Assembly: GCF_014211915.1 (NCBI RefSeq)
Contig: NZ_CP060039.1
Location: 2,418,001 to 2,482,000, forward strand
Direction of reading: 5' to 3'
DNA from: Burkholderia cenocepacia
Lineage (GTDB): Bacteria > Pseudomonadota > Gammaproteobacteria > Burkholderiales > Burkholderiaceae
DNA: 64,000 nt
A program made the position numbers and the translations under genes. The notes under the pieces were generated by a model. The model worked only from the letters and a program-made list of their open reading frames with translations. It did no database searches and was not told the origin of the DNA. Shown here piece by piece: positions 10,992-19,946 of this stretch (position 1 is its first letter; the number at the start of each line of letters is the position of its first letter).

Positions 10992-11552
10992 TTGCACGGT
11001 CAGCGCATCGGTTACGTCCGCGTCAGCAGCTTCGACCAGAACCCAGAACGGCAGCTCGAACAGATCCAGGTGGATAAAGTGTTCACCGACAAGGCGTCGG
11101 GCAAGGACACACGGCGGCCCGAACTGGAACGGCTGCTCGCCTTCGTGCGCGAAGGCGACACGGTCGTGGTGCACAGCATGGATCGTCTGGCGCGCAACCT
11201 CGACGACCTGCGCCGCCTGGTGCAGGGCCTCACCCAGCGCGGCGTACGCATCGAGTTCCTTAAGGAGCATTTGACCTTCACCGGCGAGGACTCGCCGATG
11301 GCGAACCTGATGCTGTCGGTAATGGGCGCGTTCGCCGAGTTCGAACGCGCCTTGATCCGCGAGCGGCAGCGCGAGGGCATCGCGCTCGCCAAGCAGCGCG
11401 GGGCCTACCGTGGCAGGAAGAAATCCCTGTCGTCTGAGCGTATTGCCGAACTGCGCCAACGTGTCGAGGCTGGCGAGCAAAAGACCAAGCTGGCTCGTGA
11501 ATTCGGAATCAGTCGCGAAACCCTGTATCAATACTTGAGAACGGATCAGTAA
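10992..11552 (+). CDS. tnpR: Resolvase TnpR (serine recombinase)
   Basis: 186 residues. The catalytic domain starts I-G-Y-V-R-V-S-S with the nucleophile S12 and includes D-R-L-A-R-N and the [10 protein letters not shown] region. The C-terminal helix-turn-helix reads [14 protein letters not shown]. The start is TTG at 10992, preceded by AGGAGG. TnpR resolves the transposition cointegrate at res. It lies 2 nt upstream of tnpA on the same strand, as in Tn21 and Tn501. Confidence 0.95.
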   Translation: MHGQRIGYVRVSSFDQNPERQLEQIQVDKVFTDKASGKDTRRPELERLLAFVREGDTVVVHSMDRLARNLDDLRRLVQGLTQRGVRIEFLKEHLTFTGEDSPMANLMLSVMGAFAEFERALIRERQREGIALAKQRGAYRGRKKSLSSERIAELRQRVEAGEQKTKLAREFGISRETLYQYLRTDQ

Positions 11553-11554
11553 AT

Positions 11555-14521
11555 ATGCCACGTCGTTCAATCCTGTCCGCCGCCGAGCGCGAAAGCCTGC
11601 TGGCGTTGCCGGACACCAAGGATGAGTTGATCCGTCACTACACGTTCAGCGAAACCGACCTCTCCATCATCCGGCAGCGGCGCGGCCCGGCCAACCGGCT
11701 GGGCTTCGCCGTGCAGCTCTGTTACCTGCGCTTTCCTGGTGTCATCCTGGGCGTCGATGAGCCGCCGTTTCCGCCCTTGTTGAAACTGGTCGCCGACCAG
11801 CTCAAGGTCAGCGTCGAAAGCTGGGACGAATACGGGCAGCGGGAGCAGACCCGGCGCGAGCACCTGGTCGAACTGCAAACGGTGTTCGGCTTCCAGCCCT
11901 TTACCATGGGCCACTACCGGCAGGCCGTCCAGTTGCTGACCGAGATGGCCTTGCAGACCGACAAGGGCATCGTGCTGGCCAGCACCTTGATCGAGCACCT
12001 GCGGCAGCAGTCGGTCATTCTGCCTGCCCTCAACGCCGTCGAGCGGGCGAGCGCCGAAGCAATCACCCGCGCCAACCGGCGCATCTACGATGCCTTGGCC
12101 GAACCGCTGTCGGACGCGCATCGCCGCCGCCTCGACGATCTGCTCAAGCGTCGGGACAACGGCAAAACGACCTGGCTGGCCTGGCTGCGCCAATCGCCCG
12201 TCAAACCGAATTCGCGGCACATGCTGGAACACATCGAACGCCTCAAAGCGTGGCAGGCGCTCGACCTGCCTTCTGGCATCGAGCGGTCGGTGCACCAGAA
12301 CCGCCTGCTCAAGATCGCCCGTGAGGGTGGCCAGATGACGCCCGCCGACCTGGCCAAGTTCGAGGCGCAGCGACGCTATGCCACCCTGGTGGCGCTTGCC
12401 ATCGAGGGCATGGCCACCGTCACCGACGAAATCATCGACCTGCACGACCGCATCCTGGGCAAGCTGTTCAACGCCGCCAAGAACAAGCATCAGCAGCAAT
12501 TCCAGGCGTCCGGCAAGGCGATCAACGCCAAGGTGCGGCTGTTCGGCCGCATCGGCCAGGCGCTGATCGAGGCCAAGCAGGCGGGCCGCGATCCGTTCGC
12601 CGCCATCGAGGCCGTCATGTCCTGGGATGCCTTCGCCGAGAGCGTCACCGAAGCGCAGAAGCTTGCGCAGCCCGAGGACTTCGATTTCCTGCACCGCATC
12701 GGCGAAAGCTACGCCACGCTGCGCCGCTACGCGCCGGAATTCCTTGCCGTGCTCAAGCTGCGGGCCGCTCCCGCCGCGAAGGACGTGCTCGACGCCATCG
12801 AGGTGCTGCGCGGCATGAACAGCGACAACGCCCGCAAGGTGCCCGCCGACGCGCCGACCGAGTTCATCAAGCCGCGCTGGCAGAAGCTGGTCATGATCGA
12901 CACCGGCATCGACCGGCGCTACTACGAACTGTGCGCGCTGTCGGAGATGAAGAACGCGTTGCGTTCCGGCGACATCTGGGTGCAGGGGTCGCGCCAGTTC
13001 AAGGACTTCGAGGACTACCTGGTGCCGCCCGCGAAATTCGCCAGCCTCAAGCAGGCCAGCGAATTGCCGCTGGCCGTGGCCACCGACTGCAACCGGTACC
13101 TGAACGACCGGCTGACGCTGCTGGAAACACAGCTTGCCACCGTCAACCGTATGGCGACGGCCAACGAGCTGCCGGACGCCATCATCACCGAGTCAGGCTT
13201 GAAGATCACGCCGCTCGACGCGGCGGTACCCGACACCGCCCAAGCGCTGATCGACCAGACGGCAATGATCCTGCCGCACGTCAAGATCACCGAACTGCTG
13301 CTGGAGGTGGACGAATGGACGGGCTTCACTCGGCATTTCGCGCATCTGAAATCGGGCGACCCGGCCAAAGACAAGAACCTGTTGCTGACCACGATCCTCG
13401 CCGACGCGATCAACCTGGGCCTGACCAAGATGGCGGAGTCTTGCCCCGGCACGACCTACGCCAAGCTGGCTTGGCTGCAAGCCTGGCACATCCGCGACGA
13501 AACCTACGGGGCGGCGCTGGCCGATCTGGTCAACGCACAGTTCCGCCATCCCTTCGCCGAGCACTGGGGCGACGGCACCACCTCATCGTCGGACGGCCAG
13601 AACTTCCGCACCGGCAGCAAGGCCGAGAGCACCGGCCACATCAACCCGAAATACGGGAGCAGCCCAGGGCGGACGTTCTACACCCACATTTCTGACCAGT
13701 ACGCGCCATTTCACACCAAGGTCGTGAACGTCGGCGTGCGCGATTCGACCTACGTGCTCGACGGCCTGCTGTACCACGAGTCCGACTTGCGGATCGAGGA
13801 GCATTACACCGACACGGCGGGCTTCACCGATCACGTCTTCGCCCTGATGCACCTCCTGGGCTTCCGCTTCGCGCCGCGCATCCGCGACCTGGGCGACACC
13901 AAGCTCTACATCCCGAAGGGCGACGCCGCCTATGACGCGCTGAAACCCATGATCGGCGGCACGCTCAACATCAAGCACGTCCGCGCCCATTGGGACGAAA
14001 TCCTGCGGCTGGCCACCTCGATCAAGCAGGGCACGGTGACGGCCTCCCTGATGCTCCGAAAGCTCGGCAGCTACCCACGCCAGAACGGCCTGGCCGTGGC
14101 GCTCCGCGAGCTGGGCCGCATCGAGCGCACGCTGTTCATCCTGGACTGGCTGCAAAGCGTGGAACTGCGCCGCCGCGTGCATGCCGGCCTGAACAAGGGC
14201 GAGGCGCGCAATGCGCTGGCCAGGGCAGTGTTTTTCAACCGCCTGGGTGAAATCCGCGACCGCAGTTTCGAGCAGCAGCGCTACCGGGCTAGCGGCCTCA
14301 ATCTGGTAACGGCTGCCGTCGTGTTGTGGAACACGGTCTATCTGGAACGGGCTGCGCACGCGCTGCGTGGCAACGGCCATGCCGTTGATGACGCGCTGTT
14401 GCAGTACCTGTCGCCGCTCGGTTGGGAGCACATCAACCTCACCGGCGATTACCTCTGGCGCAGCAGCGCCAAGATCGGCGCGGGCAAGTTCAGGCCGCTA
14501 CGACCGCTGCAACCGGCTTAG
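11555..14521 (+). CDS. tnpA: Tn3-family transposase TnpA
   Basis: 988 residues, the full length of Tn21/Tn501 transposases, with no frameshift. The C-terminal DDE domain includes S-S-S-D-G-Q (D680), Y-T-D-T-A-G (D753) and K-G-E-A-R-N (E883); the last spacing of 130 residues matches the Tn3 transposase. It binds the 38-bp ends and carries out replicative transposition with 5-bp target duplication. The stop codon TAG lies inside the right inverted repeat. Confidence 0.96.
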   Translation: MPRRSILSAAERESLLALPDTKDELIRHYTFSETDLSIIRQRRGPANRLGFAVQLCYLRFPGVILGVDEPPFPPLLKLVADQLKVSVESWDEYGQREQTRREHLVELQTVFGFQPFTMGHYRQAVQLLTEMALQTDKGIVLASTLIEHLRQQSVILPALNAVERASAEAITRANRRIYDALAEPLSDAHRRRLDDLLKRRDNGKTTWLAWLRQSPVKPNSRHMLEHIERLKAWQALDLPSGIERSVHQNRLLKIAREGGQMTPADLAKFEAQRRYATLVALAIEGMATVTDEIIDLHDRILGKLFNAAKNKHQQQFQASGKAINAKVRLFGRIGQALIEAKQAGRDPFAAIEAVMSWDAFAESVTEAQKLAQPEDFDFLHRIGESYATLRRYAPEFLAVLKLRAAPAAKDVLDAIEVLRGMNSDNARKVPADAPTEFIKPRWQKLVMIDTGIDRRYYELCALSEMKNALRSGDIWVQGSRQFKDFEDYLVPPAKFASLKQASELPLAVATDCNRYLNDRLTLLETQLATVNRMATANELPDAIITESGLKITPLDAAVPDTAQALIDQTAMILPHVKITELLLEVDEWTGFTRHFAHLKSGDPAKDKNLLLTTILADAINLGLTKMAESCPGTTYAKLAWLQAWHIRDETYGAALADLVNAQFRHPFAEHWGDGTTSSSDGQNFRTGSKAESTGHINPKYGSSPGRTFYTHISDQYAPFHTKVVNVGVRDSTYVLDGLLYHESDLRIEEHYTDTAGFTDHVFALMHLLGFRFAPRIRDLGDTKLYIPKGDAAYDALKPMIGGTLNIKHVRAHWDEILRLATSIKQGTVTASLMLRKLGSYPRQNGLAVALRELGRIERTLFILDWLQSVELRRRVHAGLNKGEARNALARAVFFNRLGEIRDRSFEQQRYRASGLNLVTAAVVLWNTVYLERAAHALRGNGHAVDDALLQYLSPLGWEHINLTGDYLWRSSAKIGAGKFRPLRPLQPA

Positions 14522-14554
14522 CGTGCTTTATTTTCCGTTTTCTGAGGCGACCCC
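14517..14554 (-). repeat. Right 38-bp terminal inverted repeat
   Basis: The reverse complement begins GGGGTCGCCTCAG and ends AAAGCACGCTAAG. Its inner bases CTTAG supply the tnpA stop codon. Confidence 0.96.
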
Positions 14555-14559
14555 TTTCA
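14555..14559. repeat. Right target-site duplication TTTCA
   Basis: Matches 6320-6324 exactly and is directly adjacent to the right inverted repeat. Confidence 0.93.
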
Positions 14560-14566
14560 GGTAAAG

Positions 14567-14612
14567 TATCTCGACATCAAGATAAATGGTGATTTGTCTC
14601 GACGTCAAGATA
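14567..14612. promoter_or_regulatory. Two dyad sites, probable MarR operators
   Basis: TATCTCGA-CA-TCAAGATA (14567-14584) and TGTCTCGA-CG-TCAAGATA (14595-14612) are imperfect 18-bp palindromes 28 bp apart, embedded in a longer direct repeat (14569-14589 and 14597-14617). They lie just upstream of the MarR gene and, before the transposon inserted, would have lain between it and the MFS gene. The assignment to this MarR protein is inference from position and symmetry. Confidence 0.65.
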
Positions 14613-14634
14613 ACTGGCAGGCCGAGGAGGGTTA

Positions 14635-15156
14635 ATGGATCGAGCCGAGCATGCGCTCGCGCAATGGCGCGCCGAGCGTCCGGATCTCGACGCAACGTCG
14701 ATGGTGGTGGTGGGGCGGTTGCAGGAAGCTGCGCTCGTGATCGCGCGCGACCGTCTCAATCCGCTGTTCGCGCGCTACGGCATGCAGCCGGGTGAATTCG
14801 ACGTGCTCGCGACGCTGCGGCGCAGCGGCGCCCCGTACGCGCTGACGCCGACCGCGCTGTACGACGCGCTGATGATGTCGTCGGGCGGGATGACCGCGCG
14901 CATCGACCGGTTGCAGAAGGCAGGGTGGGTCGAGCGCCGGCCGAACCCGGCCGACGGGCGCGGCACGCTCGTCGCGCTGACGGATGCGGGGCGGGCGCTG
15001 ATCGATGAAGCGGTTGTTGCGCACATCGAGAATCAGCGTGCGCTGCTGGCTGCGTTGTCGGCGACGGAACAGGCGCAGTTGTCGGAACTGCTCGGAAAGC
15101 TGCTGGCGGGGCTGGAAGATCCAACGCCGGAAGGGGAGGAAGGGACGCGGCGTTGA
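14635..15156 (+). CDS. MarR-family transcriptional regulator
   Basis: A 173-residue winged-helix protein. The recognition region reads L-T-P-T-A-L-Y-D-A-L-M-M-S-S-G-G-M-T, followed by the wing G-W-V-E-R-R-P-N-P-A-D-G-R-G, which is standard MarR architecture. GGAGG lies 6 nt before the ATG. Two dyad operators directly upstream suggest autoregulation. The ancestral target was probably also the MFS gene now 8.3 kb away on the far side of the mer transposon. The effector is unknown. Confidence 0.9.
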   Translation: MDRAEHALAQWRAERPDLDATSMVVVGRLQEAALVIARDRLNPLFARYGMQPGEFDVLATLRRSGAPYALTPTALYDALMMSSGGMTARIDRLQKAGWVERRPNPADGRGTLVALTDAGRALIDEAVVAHIENQRALLAALSATEQAQLSELLGKLLAGLEDPTPEGEEGTRR

Positions 15157-15187
15157 AGAATGCGTGATGAAAGCGTACGCGGCGTGC

Positions 15188-15211
15188 AAAAAAATTCTTC
15201 GTGAATTTTTT
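15188..15211 (+). terminator. Possible A/T-stem terminator after the MarR gene
   Basis: AAAAAATTC and GAATTTTTT form a short all-A/T hairpin about 30 nt after the MarR stop, ending in a T-run. It is weak and symmetric, so it could serve either strand. Confidence 0.35.
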
Positions 15212-15297
15212 CGTGGACGTCGCTTGCCGACCCGTTGCGGACAATCCAGGCCCGTGCCCGAATATGTCCGCTTACAGCTTTCTTTCGGCCAGTCAAG

Positions 15298-16095
15298 TCA
15301 AATGGCGCCGCGTTTCAAGAAGCCTTCGATAACGGTTGCGAAATATGGCGGACACTCCTGCATCGGGTAATGACCGCAGTTGGGGATAACTTGCAGTTCT
15401 GCGTTCGGATGCCATGCGAGAAAAGTGTGCGCCATTGCCTCCGAATCCAGTCCGGGATCCTTATCTCCAACGATGACCAAATACGGTGTTTCAAGACCCC
15501 GAACGTCATCGACGAAGTCTGCCGTGACGAGCATTTCGAGGTATCTGGCCCGGCAGGCAGGTGAGACTGTGTCGCGGCTTTGTCGGACCTTGCGTTCAGC
15601 CCACGAATCGGAAAGTCCTCCGGTGACGAAGCGAAACAACCGCCGAAGGGCATCGTCGTCTTGCATGGTGCTGGCAAAGAAAGCCAGTGCATCAGGACTC
15701 AACCGATTTCCAGCTGCGGAAACGGGACATACGGCGATCGCGCTTATGACGCGGGACGGCGCGTCCGCCGAAATACGTTGCGTGACCATTCCGGTCATCG
15801 AGTGGCCGACGATATGGAAGTGCGTCCAACCCAGTCGGTCAGCGAGCATGAGGCAATCGGCTGCAATCTCCTGGACCGTGAATTCACCGTCCAGGTTGAT
15901 GGATTGCCCGTAGCCGCGCAAATCGACGAAAACGTAGCTAAACGAATGGCCATCGAGCCAAGGCATGACTGCATCGTAGCTGGAATGGTCGCCGAGCCAG
16001 TCGTGCATGACCAGCACGCGAATTGGACCATTGCCATACTGCACATACCCGAGACCGGCATCCGAGCCAGATCGGATTTCAAGAGAGGCTTTCAT
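15298..16095 (-). CDS. Alpha/beta-fold hydrolase
   Basis: 265 residues. The nucleophile elbow G-H-S-M-T-G (S99), the acid in V-G-D-K-D-P (D211 or D213) and the histidine in N-C-G-H-Y-P (H242) form a catalytic triad, and H-D-W-L-G-D (31-36) supplies the oxyanion loop. It resembles the soluble esterase/haloperoxidase-like group; the substrate is unknown. The ATG at 16095 starts the conserved fold (M-K-A-S-L-E); the open frame extends upstream through a hairpin and is not credible there. Base composition is noticeably less GC-rich than the neighbouring chromosome, which hints at acquisition. Confidence 0.85.
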   Translation of the reverse strand: MKASLEIRSGSDAGLGYVQYGNGPIRVLVMHDWLGDHSSYDAVMPWLDGHSFSYVFVDLRGYGQSINLDGEFTVQEIAADCLMLADRLGWTHFHIVGHSMTGMVTQRISADAPSRVISAIAVCPVSAAGNRLSPDALAFFASTMQDDDALRRLFRFVTGGLSDSWAERKVRQSRDTVSPACRARYLEMLVTADFVDDVRGLETPYLVIVGDKDPGLDSEAMAHTFLAWHPNAELQVIPNCGHYPMQECPPYFATVIEGFLKRGAI

Positions 16096-16130
16096 TCCAG
16101 GGTTCCATTTTGGTTGCAGGAACCAAAACG

Positions 16131-16163
16131 AAACGCCCTCCCGGCGGACCGGGAGGGCGTTTT
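16131..16163. terminator. Strong GC-rich hairpin, bidirectional terminator
   Basis: AAACGCCCTCCCGG and CCGGGAGGGCGTTT pair perfectly around the loop CGGA and are followed by T residues on both strands. It lies 36 bp upstream of the minus-strand hydrolase start. It insulates that gene, or it once terminated a gene now lost. Confidence 0.75.
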
Positions 16164-16557
16164 GAAAGTGAGGCCATCCTATCAATCTCTGGAGCATGGG
16201 TCAATAGGCGAGCGCGCGACGGGCACGTGACCGGAGTACGGACATCAAGCGCCGCTCCGGCATGCGCGTTGGCCCCGGTCGAACGACCGCATCTGGCCGT
16301 ATGCCGCCCGACGCGTTCGGCTGTAGTCGACCCGAAGCGGAAATACAAAGTCTCGAATTCGAAGGCCGAAAGCGGACGTTCAACGTTCAACGTTCAATGT
16401 TCAAAACAGCCCACATCGCCGAAGGAAGTGAACTCCACGTGAAAGTGTTCTAGCAGATAAGGCTGGCAAACCGCTGCTCATGAGAATTCACGGGAGGGCC
16501 ACCGGCCAAAACGGATTCGTCCGCCTCTGTGGTGGGTCGACTGGGGCTAGCCAGAAC
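16164..16557. other. Non-coding stretch with a heptamer repeat
   Basis: No credible gene was seen on either strand. The only clear structure is four tandem copies of a 7-bp unit at 16377-16404, annotated separately. Confidence 0.6.
16377..16404. repeat. Tandem 7-bp repeat (CGTTCAA) x4
   Basis: Three exact CGTTCAA copies and a fourth, TGTTCAA, run without spacing. It is a simple heptanucleotide array in an intergenic region. No function can be assigned. Confidence 0.9.
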
Positions 16558-17045
16558 CTACTCCGAATAGAAGCCCGACGCCACCAGGCCCGGAACCCCA
16601 TCGATCTTCACTGCCTTCACATACGTCCATTTATGCGACGGATGAGTTTGCCCGGGCCTCATGAACATGTAGTCAACCCAGCCCGATCCCCTCGTTTCGG
16701 CCGTCTCAATCATGGCATCGTGAAACAGCTTGCCGTTGGTATCTTTCTGGCCGCTTACGTTGGTCCCTCGCGTGATGGGATCGCCGGATTCAACAGGACA
16801 TTCGCCTTCAGATCGTAAACGAACACATAGGTATCCCCGTGGAACCACTCGCTGCCATTCACTCTGAACTCAGAGAATGCCTCCTTGCCTTTTCTGTCAA
16901 TCAGCTCCGCAGCTTTGTCTACCAGCGCTTCGGTCTGTTTTGCGGTTTCGGACGTCGGGGGAGAGGACTGGGAAAAAGCAGGCGACGCGAAGCAGAACCA
17001 TCCAGCCAACAGCAAAGTACAGGTAAAGAGAGTTTTCCCGTTCAT
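16558..17045 (-). pseudogene. Secreted cache-domain protein, broken by a frameshift
   Basis: The start at 17045 encodes a signal peptide (M-N-G-K-T-L-F ... S-P-A-F-S-Q) and a single-cache-like domain with A-F-S-E-F-R-V and W-F-H-G-D-T-Y-V-F-V-Y-D-L. The frame ends prematurely after L-L-N-P-A-I-P-S-R-E-G. The continuation, T-N-V-S-G-Q-K-D-T-N-G-K to V-P-G-L-V-A-S-G-F-Y-S-E, is in another frame down to 16558. One missing base in the G-run at about 16764-16767 explains this; restoring it gives about 162 residues. Such periplasmic cache proteins are common and conserved. It may be a real pseudogene or a homopolymer sequencing error. Confidence 0.8.
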
Positions 17046-17471
17046 AGCGCTATCTCCAACCGCTAAATGCCGTGCTGTTCCGCACGCCGATCGCTCTTTC
17101 CCCCTGAAATAGGTACGCTGTCTTGAATAGCCTCTGGGCCTGACGGCGTATCTACGTCCGATTTTCAGAGTTGCGGCGGCTTTGTCCAGTCCGCCGTATC
17201 GAACAACGTTCTTGAGCGGATGTGGTGGCGCTTCGTCATAGGCTCGGCCAAGGTTGCACAAGAGCCGCTGGTGAGTGTGAGGCACCCGCTCCGTATGCCA
17301 GAAGACTAGTACGTGAAGCGCGGCCTGGTCAGACTCGTTTTCCCGCAGCGCGTGGGCGACTCGACATACTGGAGTACTCATAATGTCGACTCGACGGCGG
17401 ACGGTCGCGAATGGCGGAAATTGGCCGAACACCGACAGTCTTCCCAGCATTCCCCAAAATTCGTGATGAGC
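17046..17471. other. Intergenic stretch without a supported gene
   Basis: Open frames here lack family resemblance and ribosome sites. A GACTCGAC element occurs twice (around 17356 and 17390) flanking a TCGACAT/ATGTCGA inversion. No function can be assigned. Confidence 0.5.
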
Positions 17472-17502
17472 AAAAAAATGCCCACCGCGCATTGCGGTGG
17501 GC
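17472..17502 (-). terminator. Rho-independent terminator of the glutathione transferase gene
   Basis: On the minus strand GCCCACCGC and GCGGTGGGC pair around a 5-nt loop (AATGC) and are followed by ATTTTTTT. It lies 55 bp downstream of the stop at 17557. Confidence 0.9.
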
Positions 17503-17556
17503 CTGACTCGAGCGTAGCGCGGGCCGCGGACGATGTGCCCGCTGCCGCCCGGTCAC

Positions 17557-18261
17557 TCAGCCTCGCGCCGGAATATTGAGCCCCCGCGCAACAGCCGGCC
17601 GCGCAACAAACGCGTCAAGCACCCGCTTGACGTTCCGGAATTCGCCGAACCCGACCAGATCGCCCGCCTCATAGAATCCGACCAGATTGCGCACCCACGG
17701 AAAGATCGCGATATCGGCGATCGTGTAGGTATCGCCCATCACCCACTGGCGGTTCGCGAGATGCGCGTCGAGCACGCCGAGCAGGCGCTTCGATTCGGCG
17801 ACATAACGGTCACGCGGACGCTTGTCCTCATAATCGCGCCCGGCGAACTTGTGGAAGAAGCCGAGCTGCCCGAACATAGGCCCGATGCCGCCCATCTGGA
17901 ACATCACCCACTGGATCGTCTCGTAGCGGCCCGCGAGATCCTTCGGGATCAGCTGGCCCGTCTTGTCCGCCAGATAGATCAGGATCGCGCCCGATTCGAA
18001 CAGCGGCAGCGGCTGGCCGTCGGGGCCGTTCGGATCGATGATCGCGGGGATCTTGTTGTTCGGGTTCAGCGACAGGAATTCGGGCGAGAACTGGTCGTTC
18101 GTGTCGAAGCGCACGAGGTGCGGCTCGTACGGCAGGCCGGTTTCCTCGAGCATGATCGACACCTTGACGCCGTTCGGCGTCGGCAGCGAATAGAGCTGGA
18201 GACGGTCGGGATGCTGGGCCGGCCACTTTTGCGTGATCGGGAAGACGGACAGATCGGGCAT
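17557..18261 (-). CDS. Glutathione S-transferase family protein (YghU/YfcG-like)
   Basis: A 234-residue protein. The N-terminal thioredoxin-fold domain contains Y-S-L-P-T-P-N-G-V-K-V-S and F-L-S-L-N-P-N-N-K-I-P-A-I, and the C-terminal helical domain includes F-G-Q-L-G-F-F-H-K-F-A. T-P-N-G in the glutathione site is characteristic of the nu-class disulfide-bond oxidoreductases YghU and YfcG. It probably acts on glutathionyl or disulfide substrates in the cytoplasm. The start is ATG at 18261, chosen because homology begins M-P-D-L-S. A strong terminator follows. The gene is divergent from the ABC importer at 18731. Confidence 0.9.
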   Translation of the reverse strand: MPDLSVFPITQKWPAQHPDRLQLYSLPTPNGVKVSIMLEETGLPYEPHLVRFDTNDQFSPEFLSLNPNNKIPAIIDPNGPDGQPLPLFESGAILIYLADKTGQLIPKDLAGRYETIQWVMFQMGGIGPMFGQLGFFHKFAGRDYEDKRPRDRYVAESKRLLGVLDAHLANRQWVMGDTYTIADIAIFPWVRNLVGFYEAGDLVGFGEFRNVKRVLDAFVARPAVARGLNIPARG

Positions 18262-18730
18262 GAAGGTTCGCTCGTCGAAGTGAATGATCCGCGCTCCGCC
18301 CGTGCCGCCGCGCTCGCGCACGGTTCGCGGCGCGGCGGCAGGGCGGAGCGCGCCGAAAGCGCCCACTGTAGCCGATCCGGAGAATCGATGCAGGGGTCGG
18401 CCGGCCGCCGGTGGTTCGGCGCGATCGCCGTGTTCAGCGCGGCTCACGGTACCGCAAGACACAGCGGGCAACGTGTCTCCGGCGGCCGCCGAACCGCATA
18501 CTGCCCGACGCGTTGCGCCCCCCTTGAGATACGACGTCCTAACACGCCGCGCCAAGCGGCTCCGCCACGGCCGACATATTCGGCCACCGCGCAATTCGTC
18601 AACAAACGGAAGCTTTTTGTCAGGGAAAGTCCCGCCCCGCATTCCGTGGTTTTTTGTTGACCGACATCGTATAACGCCGTCATGATTTCCTGACAAGAAA
18701 GGTCCCATCCACCGACCGAAGTGAGGAGAC
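18262..18730. other. Divergent intergenic region, glutathione transferase / ABC importer
   Basis: No supported gene. It should hold both promoters. The last 110 bp before the importer are less GC-rich (TTTTTTGTTGACC and TATAAC near 18650-18675), but I could not assign a well-spaced -35/-10 pair. Confidence 0.5.
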
Positions 18731-19897
18731 ATGAACACCACCCCGATCGCTCGCCGTGTCCGCCGGATCGCACTCGCACTGGGCTTCACGCTGTCGGCCG
18801 CCGCGGCCATGGCAGCCCCCGTATCGCTGAACATCGTCGACGTCGCCGGCAACCTGCAGCTCACGCAGAAGGCCATCGAGGCGTTCAAGGAGAAGAACCC
18901 GGGTCTCGTCGCGAACGTCACGTTCACGAACGCACCCGCGCCGCAGTTGCCGGGCAAGATCAAGGCGATGCAGGCAGCGGGGCGTTCCGACATCGACCTC
19001 GTGCTGACCGGCACCGACGCGCTAGCCGCCGGCATCGAGCAGAACCTGTGGCAGAAGCTCCTGCCCGACAACGCGGCCGCGCTCCCCGGCGTGCTCGACA
19101 AGTACGCGCCCGGCCCGCGCAAGATGCAGGATCTCGCGCAGGGCTTCGGCCTCGAAGTGACCTACATGCCGGCCGGCCCGCTGCTCGAATACAACCCGGC
19201 GAAGGTCAGCGACCCGCCGAAGACGCCCGACCAGTTGCTCGCGTGGTGCAAGGCGCATCCTAACAAGCTGATCTATGCGCGCCCCGCGAACTCGGGCCCC
19301 GGCCGCACGTTCCTGATGGGGCTGCCGTACGTGCTCGGCGACAAGAATCCGCAGGACCCGATCAACGGCTGGGACAAGACCTGGGCATTCCTGAAACAGT
19401 TGAACGAATGCGTGCCGTACTACCCGGGCGGGACGTCGGCGGTGATGAAGGAGCTCGGCGAAGGCACGCGCGACATGACCGTGACCGTCACCGGCTGGGA
19501 CCTCAACCCGCGCGCGCTCGGCATCGTGCCGGCCGAATTCAAGATCCAGGCGTTCGACAACATGACGTGGGTCAACGACGCGCACTACATGGTGATCCCG
19601 AAGGGCGTGCCGAAGGAAAAGCTCGACGTGCTGTTCAAGCTGATGAACTTCCTGCTCGAACCGGCGCAGCAGGCGATGACCTACGACGACGGCTACTTCT
19701 ACCCGGGCCCGGCGGTGAAGGGCGTGACGCTCGAGATGGCGCCCGCGCACAGCCAGGAAGTGATCAGGAAATTCGGCCGCCCCGAATACGCGAAGCTGCT
19801 CGCCGATCGTCCGCACGTGCAGCCGCTCAACGCGCAGGCGATGGTCGCCGCGTTCCAGAAATGGGATCGCGAGATCGGTTCGCAGAAATCGAAGTGA
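18731..19897 (+). CDS. ABC transporter, extracellular solute-binding protein (family 1)
   Basis: 388 residues. A signal peptide (about 1-28, ending A-A-A-M-A) is followed by a periplasmic binding fold of the PotD/FbpA-like family 1 type, with N-P-A-K-V, the W-D-K-T-W-A-F-L-K-Q-L region and the hinge V-T-V-T-G-W-D-L-N. It captures the ligand for the ATPase and two permeases directly downstream. The permease types suggest polyamines or another small organic cation or acid, but the sequence does not settle the ligand. GAGGAGAC precedes the ATG. Confidence 0.88.
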   Translation: MNTTPIARRVRRIALALGFTLSAAAAMAAPVSLNIVDVAGNLQLTQKAIEAFKEKNPGLVANVTFTNAPAPQLPGKIKAMQAAGRSDIDLVLTGTDALAAGIEQNLWQKLLPDNAAALPGVLDKYAPGPRKMQDLAQGFGLEVTYMPAGPLLEYNPAKVSDPPKTPDQLLAWCKAHPNKLIYARPANSGPGRTFLMGLPYVLGDKNPQDPINGWDKTWAFLKQLNECVPYYPGGTSAVMKELGEGTRDMTVTVTGWDLNPRALGIVPAEFKIQAFDNMTWVNDAHYMVIPKGVPKEKLDVLFKLMNFLLEPAQQAMTYDDGYFYPGPAVKGVTLEMAPAHSQEVIRKFGRPEYAKLLADRPHVQPLNAQAMVAAFQKWDREIGSQKSK

Positions 19898-19946
19898 CGG
19901 CTGAACCGGCGGGCGCCGCGGCGCCCGCGTCGATGGAGCTCGAGGA

